12,864 bases of DNA from Balneolales bacterium (GTDB lineage: Bacteria > Bacteroidota > Rhodothermia > Balneolales > Natronogracilivirgulaceae), in assembly GCA_007131625.1 (NCBI GenBank), contig SLQC01000391.1, forward strand, positions 1 through 12,864, written 5' to 3'. The notes beneath the pieces were generated by a model, which searched no databases, was not told the DNA's origin, and was given only the letters and a program-made list of their open reading frames with translations. Shown here piece after piece: positions 1-7,274 of this stretch (its first letter is position 1; the number at the start of each line of letters is the position of its first letter). Both the position numbers and the translations under genes were made by a program.

Positions 1-133
1 CACGTTCCTTTTTCCATTCCTGAACCCATTTTGCCCTCGCAAAACATAGCTCTTGTTTTTTTGGGCTTTTACATCAAAATATCAGCTTCAATAAATAGCT
101 CTTTTTAGAGTGGACTCATTTTTAAATTTTGCA

Positions 134-1177
134 ATGAATTCTAACCTTTCCCATATCTCCCCCGAAGATCATAAGCCCACCATCCCGGTTCTGCAGGGCG
201 GCAGCCGGAGCGTGGTTCTGGCACCTATGGAGGATGTCAGCGACTCACCGTTCCGGCAAATGTGCCGAAACCAGGGCGCCGATGTCGTATATACCGAATT
301 TATCAGCTCGGAAGCGATCATCCGGGCGAGCGAAGCTTCAAAGCACAAAATGGTATTTGAAGAGGCCGAACGGCCACTCGGAATCCAGATTTTCGGCGGA
401 CGGGAGGAGGCAATGTACGGTGCCGCCAAAGTGGCCGAAGCTAATAATCCCGATTTTATCGACATCAACTTCGGCTGTCCGGTGTATAAAATTGTAAAGA
501 AAAACGCCGGATCCGCCTGTCTGCGTGATCCCGGAATGATGGAGCGGATGGCCGGGACCGTCGTCGATGCCACACACCTGCCGGTCACAGTCAAAACCCG
601 CCTCGGATGGGACGACCAATCCATACGAATACGGGAAATTGCACTGATGCTGCAATCGGTTGGGGTCAAAGCGCTGACGGTCCACGCCCGGACCCGCTCA
701 CAGGGATACAAGGGGGAAGCCCGTTGGGAGTATTTCAAGTATCTCAGGGATACACCCGGACTCGAAATTCCGATTATTGCCAACGGTGATATTACTACTC
801 CCGAACATGCAAGGTATCTGTTTGATGAAACCGGTGTCGACGGGATTATGATCGGACGTGCAACCATCGGCAACCCCTGGATTTTCCGGGTCATCAAACA
901 CTATCTGGAAACCGGTGAAAAGCTCCCCTCCCCCACTATCGGGGAACGATTGGAGATGTGCGCCGATCAGCTTCAGTCTTCGGTTGCACATCACGGCGAG
1001 CGATACGGTGTAATCATGATGAAAAAACATTACGGAAATTATATCAAAGGGATCCGTAACGGTAAATACCTCCGTATGGAGATCATGAAAAAAGAGCGGA
1101 TGGAGGATATCCTGGAGTTGTTGCTCAATTTCCGGGAAGAGCCGGAGCCACTGTCACGAATTGGTGTGGCAGTATGA
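134..1177 (+). CDS. dusB: tRNA-dihydrouridine synthase (DusB-type)
   Basis: This is an FMN-dependent, NADPH-using enzyme that reduces specific uridines in the tRNA D-loop to dihydrouridine in the cytoplasm. Numbering from the ATG at 134 (347 aa), the TIM-barrel landmarks appear in order. LAPMEDVSDSPFR lies near residues 29-41. NFGCP lies at 112-116, where Cys115 is the expected catalytic cysteine. KTRLGWDD lies near 154-161 and VHARTRSQGYKG near 183-194. IPIIANGDI lies near 212-220, and the FMN-phosphate-binding segment DGIMIGRATIGNPWIF near 236-251. The C-terminal helical domain follows, and total length is normal for the family. The frame opens further upstream with a GTG at 110 that adds eight residues. 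Neither start has a clear Shine-Dalgarno, and I prefer the ATG because 28 residues already precede the first conserved block. The gene converges on serS with a 74-base gap. Family assignment is secure; the DusB subtype is inferred from motif style. Confidence 0.93.
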   Translation: MNSNLSHISPEDHKPTIPVLQGGSRSVVLAPMEDVSDSPFRQMCRNQGADVVYTEFISSEAIIRASEASKHKMVFEEAERPLGIQIFGGREEAMYGAAKVAEANNPDFIDINFGCPVYKIVKKNAGSACLRDPGMMERMAGTVVDATHLPVTVKTRLGWDDQSIRIREIALMLQSVGVKALTVHARTRSQGYKGEARWEYFKYLRDTPGLEIPIIANGDITTPEHARYLFDETGVDGIMIGRATIGNPWIFRVIKHYLETGEKLPSPTIGERLEMCADQLQSSVAHHGERYGVIMMKKHYGNYIKGIRNGKYLRMEIMKKERMEDILELLLNFREEPEPLSRIGVAV

Positions 1178-1251
1178 AACTGTTAAATTGAGAAATGCGC
1201 CTGACTAATTTATAGCAAGCCTGCCGGTCAAACCATCACAATGCAATAATT

Positions 1252-2547
1252 TTACAGCGCAAGCCTCTCGCACCGAAGCCACGGCTGAAGCACTTCCGGA
1301 ATACGCAAGGTACTGTCTCCCCGATGATGGGTCTCCATAAAAGCAGCCATAACACGTGGCAGTGCAAGTCCACTTCCATTCAGCGTATGAAGAATATCGG
1401 TTTTACCATCCGCTTTTTTGTGCCGGATTTTCATCCGTCGCGCCTGGTAATCCTCGAAGTTTGAACAGGAACTGACTTCCAGCCATCGCTGCTGACCGGG
1501 ACTCCACACCTCGAGATCGTACTTCTTGCTCTGGGTGAAGCCCATGTCGGCCGTACCCATCAGAAGTGTGCGATAAGGCAGCTCGAGGGCTTCCAGCAGC
1601 TCCTCCGCATCCCGGCGGAGTGTTTCCAACTCGTCATACGATGACTCAGGGGTCACAAACTTGACCAGCTCGACTTTATCGAACTGATGCAGCCGGTTCA
1701 GGCCACGGACATCACTTCCGTGCGATCCTGCCTCTCGGCGCCAGCAGGGTGTGTAACAGACATACCGCAGTGGAAGAGTTTCCGTATTCAGGATCTCGTC
1801 CCGATGAAAATTGGTAACAGGCACTTCTGCGGTAGGTATCGCAAAATACCCGTCCCGTGGCACTTCATACATCATATCCTCTTTGTCGGGTATCTGACCG
1901 GTCCCCCGGGCAGAGTCTTCATTGACAAAATAGGGTGCTATCAATTCCACATACCCCTTCTCGACCGCTTTGTCCAGAAAGAACTGAATCAGAGCGCGCT
2001 GCAGGCGTGCGACGGGTCCCACGTAAAAAGGAAATCCGGCTGCGGTGACCTTGGAACCGCGATCAAAATCGATCCACTTTTTATCGGCGACCAGGTCCCA
2101 GTGAGGTTTGTAACGCCCGGTGGCATCCGGCCCTTCATCTATGATCACAGGATCACCCCAGGTGTGTACGGTGACATTACCCGATTCATCTTCAGTAACT
2201 GGTACCGAATCATCAGCAATATTCGGAATTTTCAGCAACGTGTCATCACGCTCTGAGAGCAACTCCCTTTCCTGCTCTTCCAGGTGCTTGACCTTCTGTT
2301 TCATATCCCCGGTTTCACGTATCACTTTTTGGGCTTCCTCCTTTTTGCCCTGTCCCATCAACACTCCGATTTCCCTGGCTCGGTCATTGCTCTCCTTGCG
2401 CAGAAGATCAAGTTCGTGTACCGTTTTGCGCCATTGATTATCGGTTTCGATGACATGGTCCACCAATCTGGTATCTTGCTCACCTTTGGCTTTCATGGCG
2501 GATTTAATACGGTCGGGGTTCTGGCGAATTCTCTGAATATCAAGCAT
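1252..2547 (-). CDS. serS: Seryl-tRNA synthetase
   Basis: This class II aminoacyl-tRNA synthetase charges tRNA-Ser, and tRNA-Sec where present. The chosen ATG at 2547 gives 431 aa beginning MLDIQRIRQNPDRIK, the standard N-terminus. The frame continues upstream to 2574, but those nine extra residues match nothing in the family. Residues about 30-105 form the long antiparallel coiled-coil arm that grips the tRNA variable arm, and are rich in K, E, R and L. The catalytic core shows TAEVPVTN (239-246), motif 2 with TPCWRREAGS (266-275) and RGLNRLHQFDKVEL (281-294), the SCSNFEDYQARR segment (360-371), and motif 3 NGSGLALPRVMAAFMETHH (390-408) with its invariant Arg398. IPEVLQPW closes the protein. 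It diverges from the Lrp-type regulator and converges on dusB. No T-box-like leader is visible. Confidence 0.97.
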   Translation of the reverse strand: MLDIQRIRQNPDRIKSAMKAKGEQDTRLVDHVIETDNQWRKTVHELDLLRKESNDRAREIGVLMGQGKKEEAQKVIRETGDMKQKVKHLEEQERELLSERDDTLLKIPNIADDSVPVTEDESGNVTVHTWGDPVIIDEGPDATGRYKPHWDLVADKKWIDFDRGSKVTAAGFPFYVGPVARLQRALIQFFLDKAVEKGYVELIAPYFVNEDSARGTGQIPDKEDMMYEVPRDGYFAIPTAEVPVTNFHRDEILNTETLPLRYVCYTPCWRREAGSHGSDVRGLNRLHQFDKVELVKFVTPESSYDELETLRRDAEELLEALELPYRTLLMGTADMGFTQSKKYDLEVWSPGQQRWLEVSSCSNFEDYQARRMKIRHKKADGKTDILHTLNGSGLALPRVMAAFMETHHRGDSTLRIPEVLQPWLRCERLAL

Positions 2548-2678
2548 AACTAGCAAGCTGCAAATGGGTACCAATTAACTGAAAGGCGAAAGATACGACA
2601 TCAGTTGTTTAAGAGGAACAGTGGTCATCGGATTTTACCCACCGGCCCCATTTATTTCGCCGTCGGGCAAAGTCTCGC

Positions 2679-2707
2679 TTGATTACCTTAATTATTTAGG
2701 TTATCAT
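2679..2707 (+). promoter_or_regulatory. Promoter of the Lrp-type regulator gene, with palindromic spacer
   Basis: A TTGATT hexamer at 2679-2684 and a TATCAT hexamer at 2702-2707 are separated by exactly 17 bases, a good sigma-70-like geometry. The segment 2681-2705 is a 25-bp near-palindrome centred on 2693. Its outer arms read GATtACC and GGTtATC, and 20 of 25 positions agree with the reverse complement; all mismatches are T opposite T. The dyad therefore fills the spacer and touches both hexamers. Transcription would begin near 2714, about 40 bases before the regulator's ATG. Lrp/AsnC proteins commonly bind AT-centred palindromes at their own promoters, so autoregulation is the obvious reading. 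Binding itself is inferred. Bacteroidota often use a different promoter consensus, so the hexamers could be fortuitous. Confidence 0.55.
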
Positions 2708-2735
2708 TCTATGTACTTGCAACTTATTTAGAACC

Positions 2736-2743
2736 AGGAAGAG
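2736..2743 (+). promoter_or_regulatory. Purine-rich ribosome-binding tract of the Lrp-type regulator
   Basis: AGGAAGAG lies ten bases before the ATG at 2754. It is one of the few Shine-Dalgarno-like tracts in this window and supports that start codon. Confidence 0.45.
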
Positions 2744-2753
2744 AATACAGACA

Positions 2754-3233
2754 ATGCATCACCTAGACGATATAGATATTGCCATACTCAAGCATCTGCA
2801 AAAGAACGGGCGAGCGCAGCGAAACAAAATTTCCAAATTAGTAAACCTTTCGGTCCCATCAGTTTCAGAACGAATGCGCAAGCTTGAGGAAAAGAAACTT
2901 ATTTCCGGCTATCACGCGGTACTCAATCCGCAAAAATTCAATTTTGACATAATTGCCTTTATCTTTGTGGAAGTAGACAACTCCAGTCTCTACTCCTCAT
3001 TTGTGAATAAAGCCATTCTTGAACCGGAAGTTCTGGAATGTCACTCCTGCACCGGCGATGGGTCTCATATTCTGAAAATCACAACCAGGAATACAGTCAC
3101 ACTCGAAAAACTGCTCTCCCGGATTCAATCATGGGAAGGCGTCAAGAAAACCCGGTCAAATATCGTGTTATCCTCTTTCAAGGAAACACGTGAAATACCG
3201 ATCGAGAGCAACAATGTGACTATAGAATACTGA
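2754..3233 (+). CDS. Lrp/AsnC family transcriptional regulator
   Basis: This is a DNA-binding regulator of the feast/famine family, 159 aa, which is the normal length. The N-terminal winged helix-turn-helix spans about residues 3-60. It starts with the family hallmark LDDIDIAILKHLQKNGR and has a recognition helix at SVPSVSERMRKLEEK (33-47), followed by LISGYHAVLNP. The ligand-binding and oligomerising RAM domain runs from about 66 to 142, including the turn TGDGSHILKIT (100-110). Such proteins form dimers to octamers and usually respond to amino acids; the ligand cannot be read from this sequence. The gene lies 6 bases upstream of a membrane-protein gene and shares its transcript. A 25-bp palindrome sits in its own promoter, so it probably controls itself and that neighbour. 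No gene symbol is justified. Confidence 0.93.
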   Translation: MHHLDDIDIAILKHLQKNGRAQRNKISKLVNLSVPSVSERMRKLEEKKLISGYHAVLNPQKFNFDIIAFIFVEVDNSSLYSSFVNKAILEPEVLECHSCTGDGSHILKITTRNTVTLEKLLSRIQSWEGVKKTRSNIVLSSFKETREIPIESNNVTIEY

Positions 3234-3239
3234 GTTTTC

Positions 3240-4754
3240 ATGTATATGTTTGCCCGGACATTACCGGTGCTGCTGTTTCTTTCCGTCCTTTTCTCCCATT
3301 CGGCAAGTGATGCCTCCGGGTACCGCAATTTCGGTGTTTTCTATTCGCATTCAGATACAGAACACCTCACTTCCAGCGAAATCGCATGGTTGCAGGAAGC
3401 TGGTGTAACCTGGCTGATGGTCGAGGAGGTACTGTCGGATTCGACCCGCAACGAGATTCGTGATGCAGGGTTTTCCCTTTACGTAATGGTTCCGGAATTT
3501 TATCCTGTACCATACCGGCTAACCGCTGCTTCTTTCCAATATGCCGAACGGGCTAATGCCATCCTCCGAAATTACCGGCATGATCCAGCAGTGATGGGGT
3601 TCGGTCTTTTTGCCTACGGGAAGTGGCAGCAACCCGTACTAATCAGCCGTCTTCAGCAGCTCGCCGATCCGTATATTAACGAGCAGGTGCTATTTACACT
3701 GGATCCCCGGCCGATTTCCGGCGATGATCTTCAGCCGTTTGACGGAACAGTCATGCTGACACGTGATGCCGGTCAACTGGCATATCAGTTGGCACAGGAT
3801 CCCGGCCTATCCGGTATTTTGTACGCACCAGTAAAACGACGCGTTTCTGTTCGGGATTTTCAAATTGTGATGCAGCTGCTGGATGAGCATCGCGACCTTC
3901 CGGTTTTCTTTCCTCGCAACTGGTTTATTTGGAACTCCATCGGGGATGTTTCGCACGAGTCAAATCTGGCACAAATTACCGGTTTTTACTATCGCGTATC
4001 TGATGCACGAGTCGCCAATCCGGCTCCGGATTCCCGGGACAATGACTTTGACCTCTCCATCGTATTTCTCCTGGCCATTTGGGGATTTTTTGCAGCTGTT
4101 TACCGTTTAAATCCGGTCTATCGGAATTCCATCGAACGATTTTTTCTCAATTACAACTTCTTTGTAAATGACGTACTTATGCGGAGAATTCGGCTGTCCG
4201 TCGAATCGATTATCACTTTTGTCCTTTCTGCCTTCTTGTCGGGTCTCATAGCCTATGCCATTGCCGAGATATATCTCGATTCTGTATCCCGCGAGGCGCT
4301 GCTTTATCATTTACGGTTTGTTCCCGCCGGGTGGACCCATCCCATGATATTCTTCTTTATCTTTTTTATACTGGCGGCCTTCATCAACGCCTTCCAAATC
4401 GCCTGGTTGCGACTGGCCAACCGACAACATGCCCAGACCTATCAGGTCGCCACATTCATCCTCTGGCCGCAATACCTTAATCTCCTCTTTGTGTCAATCG
4501 GTGTAATTCTCCTTCGCTCTTTTCCATCGGAGTACATCGTAGCCATCATGATTTTTCTCTACTGGACAATCACTCTGGTCAGTTTTTTTGCCGCTGCTTA
4601 CAATATGCGGCGAATTCATCCGACTTCCCCTCTGTACATGGCACTGACCTATGTGCTTTTTATTCTGGTGTCAACTTCCGTTCTATCATGGCTGGTATAC
4701 AGACTGGATTTCATTTCTGCCTGGAGCCTCGCTAATTCACTGGCTTCCTTTTAG
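3240..4754 (+). CDS. Signal-peptide membrane protein: extracytoplasmic domain plus six TM helices
   Basis: The 504-aa protein belongs to no family I can name with certainty. Residues 1-22 form a Sec-type signal peptide or first helix (MFARTLPVLLFLSVLF). Residues about 28-262 are soluble. They alternate beta-like and helical stretches, such as FGVFYSH, WLQEAGVTWLMVEEVL, AGFSLYVMVPEF, AVMGFGLFAYGKW and SGILYAPV, which resembles a (beta/alpha)-barrel glycosidase-like fold without obvious catalytic residues. Six hydrophobic segments follow at about 271-288, 322-345, 367-390, 403-425, 431-453 and 466-487, an arrangement faintly like Yip1-type membrane domains. The ATG at 3240 is 6 bases after the regulator's stop, with no separate promoter, so the two genes are probably co-transcribed. 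A second ATG at 3246 is also possible. The barrel and Yip1 comparisons are impressions only; secretion and the C-terminal membrane domain are well supported. Confidence 0.85.
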   Translation: MYMFARTLPVLLFLSVLFSHSASDASGYRNFGVFYSHSDTEHLTSSEIAWLQEAGVTWLMVEEVLSDSTRNEIRDAGFSLYVMVPEFYPVPYRLTAASFQYAERANAILRNYRHDPAVMGFGLFAYGKWQQPVLISRLQQLADPYINEQVLFTLDPRPISGDDLQPFDGTVMLTRDAGQLAYQLAQDPGLSGILYAPVKRRVSVRDFQIVMQLLDEHRDLPVFFPRNWFIWNSIGDVSHESNLAQITGFYYRVSDARVANPAPDSRDNDFDLSIVFLLAIWGFFAAVYRLNPVYRNSIERFFLNYNFFVNDVLMRRIRLSVESIITFVLSAFLSGLIAYAIAEIYLDSVSREALLYHLRFVPAGWTHPMIFFFIFFILAAFINAFQIAWLRLANRQHAQTYQVATFILWPQYLNLLFVSIGVILLRSFPSEYIVAIMIFLYWTITLVSFFAAAYNMRRIHPTSPLYMALTYVLFILVSTSVLSWLVYRLDFISAWSLANSLASF

Positions 4755-5060
4755 CTTCCGCTTCTATGTAACTCCGCTGCTGATTGAATTCGTGACCGGT
4801 TGTATAAAATCAGGCAACCGGAAGTGTCGGGGTCATGAGTATTTCCCGCCGATATATCAGAGATTACGGACCCGGATGTTTTAACTGTTTAAAATGTATT
4901 AATTCATTTGGTCAGGTCGGGCATCCATGATTTTATTCGTATGTATGTGTGTCAAAAGATTTGCCATGGATGTTTCTTATGCATGTTTTTTATTGAAAAT
5001 TTCGCTGTTTTTCTATTACGCTAATAGCTGGTAAGTATAACTGTCCAAAATGGTAACAAA
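4755..5060. other. 306-base convergent intergenic gap with several inverted repeats
   Basis: The gap lies between the 3' ends of the membrane-protein gene (+) and rpoN (-). No coding frame is convincing; the + strand frame that crosses the left part is a shadow of the preceding gene. It holds a GC-rich hairpin at 4796-4821, an AT-only dyad at 4879-4894 (TTTTAA/TTAAAA), an 8-bp inverted repeat 4922-4929/4965-4972 (CATCCATG/CATGGATG) and a perfect 6-bp stem with 3-base loop at 5013-5027 (CTATTA CGC TAATAG). None is followed by a proper T-run on the strand where a terminator would be needed. Confidence 0.6.
4796..4821 (+). terminator. Hairpin downstream of the membrane-protein gene (possible terminator)
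   Basis: CCGGTTG at 4796-4802 pairs perfectly with CAACCGG at 4815-4821 across a 12-base loop, about 40 bases after the stop codon. There is no T-run after it on either strand. If it acts, it is as a 3'-end stabiliser or Rho-assisted site rather than a classical intrinsic terminator. Confidence 0.35.
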
Positions 5061-6614
5061 TCAACCTCCCATCTCTTTTCGCAGCCTTGCGACAGAGATA
5101 CCGAGCTGATCACGATATTTGCTGACGGTCCTGCGCGCTATGGGAAAGCCTTTGCTTTTAAGCAATGCGGCGAGTGCATCATCACTGAAAGGGGTCGATT
5201 TATCCTCCCCGGCTACTATCTCCTGGAGTACATTCTTGATCTCTCTGTTGGAAACTGACTCACCCGAATCCGTCTCCAATCCCTCAGTAAAAAAATACTT
5301 CAGTTCAAAAACTCCAAACGGGGTCTGTACATATTTTCCGTTGACGACCCGTGACACCGTCGAAATATCCATATGGATTCGTTCAGCGACATCTTTCAGA
5401 ATCATGGGCCGCAACCCTTTACCCGTCTTGAAAAAATCCTCTTGCAGTGCAACTATGGTCTTCATGGTCTCCAACAGGGTTTGCTGACGCTGACGGATGT
5501 TTTCGATAAACCAGCGGGCTGATTCCATTTTCTCGCGAATGAACTTTCTGGCTTCCTGGCTATCGTCTGCGTGATCGGATTTGCCAATGCTCTTACCTTT
5601 GCGGTCGCTTTCCAGTGCATCCCACATCTCTTTATAACGATGCGAAATCCTGACATTCGACCGGTTGCGTTCATTGAGACGGATCACAAAATCGCCTTGT
5701 TCCGACCCGGCATCATCACCAGATTCTTCGTAAAAAACCTCAAAATCCGGTACGATAAAATGATTCGGATTTAGATACACGTCTGCATCGCCCGGTTTTG
5801 GATCCAGCATCAGGATAAGTTGTTGGGCTTTTCGCAGCTGTTCTTTCGTGATGTTGAGTTTTTTGAGAATTTTATCGTAGTGCTTGTTCTCGAACTGAGG
5901 CCAGGCTTTATCCAGTATTTCGATGGCAAGATTTCGATTGGGGTCGTTTAAATCCAGCACCTCCAGCTGTATCAACAGACATTCTCTGAGGTTTCGTGCT
6001 GCTATACCGGGCGGATCCAGCCGCTGAATCTGATGAAGCACCTCTTCGGCTTCGTCATTTGAAACAATGACGCCGTCGTTGAAGGCTACCGCATCGATAA
6101 TTGTACTCAGGTCCCGTCGCAGATATCCGTCGGCGTCGATCGATCCGATTATCTGGTCGGCCAGCTTCTTTTGACTTTCTTCCAGGTCCAGAAGCGCCGT
6201 CTGATGCTCTAACAGCTCGACCAGGCTACTTATATATGGTTTTGGAAGGTCCTGCCAATCTTCTCTGTCGTCTCTTCTATAGGATGGTGAATATTCATCG
6301 GCGTCGTCATGAAAATAGGCTTCCCAGTCGATATCATTCATATCGTCAACCGATGATTCTTCCTCAGATGAAGAATCGCTGTCAGCGGAATCCGTTGTTT
6401 CGGAAGTATCACTGGTCTCCGCCCCATCCACTTCAAGTTCTTCTCCCTCATCCGGCTCCAGAATCGGATTGGATTCGATCTCCTGCTTTATCCGTTGTTC
6501 AAGCATCAGCGTGGGCAGTTGCAGCAATTTGATGTACTGGATCTGTTGGGGGGATAGCCGCTGCTGAAGCGACTGCTTCTGCTGTTGTCCGAATGATTGC
6601 GAGAGTGCCATCAT
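5061..6614 (-). CDS. rpoN: RNA polymerase sigma-54 factor
   Basis: This 517-aa protein is the alternative sigma factor that recognises -24/-12 promoters and needs AAA+ enhancer-binding activators. Region I is at the N-terminus: Q-rich, then LSPQQIQYIKLLQLPT (20-35) and LEQRIKQEIESNPILEP (38-54). Region II is a strongly acidic, serine-rich linker at about 55-125. The core-binding domain runs from about 125 to 330, with the DPPGIAARNLRECL block at 200-213. The -12 helix-turn-helix is near 405-435 (LKDVAERIHMDISTVSRVV). The diagnostic RpoN box ARRTVSKYR is at 493-501, almost identical to the canonical ARRTVAKYR. The start ATG at 6614 overlaps the TGA of the upstream DUF3109 gene (ATGA), implying translational coupling. 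A second ATG follows immediately at 6611. No activator gene or bona fide -24/-12 site was found in the window. Confidence 0.97.
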   Translation of the reverse strand: MMALSQSFGQQQKQSLQQRLSPQQIQYIKLLQLPTLMLEQRIKQEIESNPILEPDEGEELEVDGAETSDTSETTDSADSDSSSEEESSVDDMNDIDWEAYFHDDADEYSPSYRRDDREDWQDLPKPYISSLVELLEHQTALLDLEESQKKLADQIIGSIDADGYLRRDLSTIIDAVAFNDGVIVSNDEAEEVLHQIQRLDPPGIAARNLRECLLIQLEVLDLNDPNRNLAIEILDKAWPQFENKHYDKILKKLNITKEQLRKAQQLILMLDPKPGDADVYLNPNHFIVPDFEVFYEESGDDAGSEQGDFVIRLNERNRSNVRISHRYKEMWDALESDRKGKSIGKSDHADDSQEARKFIREKMESARWFIENIRQRQQTLLETMKTIVALQEDFFKTGKGLRPMILKDVAERIHMDISTVSRVVNGKYVQTPFGVFELKYFFTEGLETDSGESVSNREIKNVLQEIVAGEDKSTPFSDDALAALLKSKGFPIARRTVSKYRDQLGISVARLRKEMGG

Positions 6615-7198
6615 ACCGTCACCCCTTTTTTGGCACGTACTTCTTCACACGCCTCATGGAATTCGCGATACCAGACATCACCATAAGCCCTGATGAAAGC
6701 GTCTTTCAGGAAGGCCGACAGATAAATTCCGGTTCCGGCTCCATTTTCACAGGCCGGACTGCACAGGGATGGCACATATTCCAGATTGAGATACTCCATA
6801 CTTCCTACTTTCATAATACGAACCGGAAACAGGTGGCAACTCAGAGGTTTAATCCAGTCGAACCGACCCTCTTCCCAAGCTTTCTGAATTCCACAGATTG
6901 CCACATCATGTTCATCATATGTGACGAACACACACTCCGCGCCGTCAGTGCAGTTCAGTTCCGGCGCCCGATAGTGATTTCGTACCAGTCCCTCGGCTTT
7001 CACAACTTCTCTTGCACGGGGACGCATCTCGTCGCGCAGTCGGTTCCAGGCTTTATTCAAAACCGGAATCTCCCGGGCTGTCACCGGAGCTCCTGCATCC
7101 CCAATCACACAGCATCCCCCTTTGCACCGGGCGAGGTCGCATTCAAATTGAAAAGTGGCAATGTCATTGGATATTACGGTATGCTGAACCTGAAACAT
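6611..7198 (-). CDS. DUF3109 family cysteine-rich protein
   Basis: This is a 195-aa cytoplasmic protein of the DUF3109 group (YkgJ-like cysteine cluster), widespread in Bacteroidota and of unknown biochemical role. Cysteines fall where the family has them: C20, C25, C29 and C30 (the CxxxxCxxxCC cluster around CKGGCC), C83, C89, C102, C121 in SCHLFPVR, and C146 and C150 near the C-terminus. This suggests metal (Zn or Fe-S) binding. Other recognisable blocks are GDAGAPV near 33-39, AICGIQKAW (100-108), DWIKPLSCHLFPVRI (114-128) and the C-terminal YGDVWYREFHE. The ATG at 7198 gives the standard MFQV-type start. Its stop overlaps the rpoN start by 4 bases, and dprA ends 76 bases upstream, so it sits inside the obgE-dprA-rpoN block. 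Metal binding is inferred from the cysteines only. Confidence 0.9.
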   Translation of the reverse strand: MFQVQHTVISNDIATFQFECDLARCKGGCCVIGDAGAPVTAREIPVLNKAWNRLRDEMRPRAREVVKAEGLVRNHYRAPELNCTDGAECVFVTYDEHDVAICGIQKAWEEGRFDWIKPLSCHLFPVRIMKVGSMEYLNLEYVPSLCSPACENGAGTGIYLSAFLKDAFIRAYGDVWYREFHEACEEVRAKKGVTV

Positions 7199-7246
7199 GA
7201 AAATATGTTAAGAAATTGAATCTTTTTAATTGCTATGCTGCAGATC

Positions 7247-7267
7247 AAAAATACGCAAATTACGTAT
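7247..7267 (-). terminator. Small hairpin with T-run after dprA (weak terminator or attenuator)
   Basis: On the - strand, eight bases after the dprA stop, ATACG pairs with CGTAT (7267-7263 with 7255-7251). The stem can extend inward by a T-G and an A-T pair to a three-base loop, and TTTT follows at 7250-7247. The stem is AT-rich, so partial termination is more likely than full. It could reduce expression of the DUF3109 and rpoN genes relative to obgE and dprA. Confidence 0.35.
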
Positions 7268-7274
7268 CACCTCA

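Noticed and set aside
169..897. A 242-codon open frame antisense to dusB.
   Set aside because: It lies wholly inside a gene with clear catalytic motifs, has no recognisable domain, and is explained by codon bias in the opposite frame.
1178..1251. A terminator between the convergent dusB and serS genes.
   Set aside because: No stem of useful length followed by a T-run is present in the 74 bases.
2548..2574. Longer serS frame starting at 2574.
   Set aside because: The nine extra residues precede the canonical MLDIQRIRQNP start and have no family counterpart.
5013..5027. Perfect CTATTA-CGC-TAATAG hairpin as an rpoN terminator.
   Set aside because: The T-run is on the wrong side: on the - strand the stem is followed by A residues, and on the + strand the Ts come before it.
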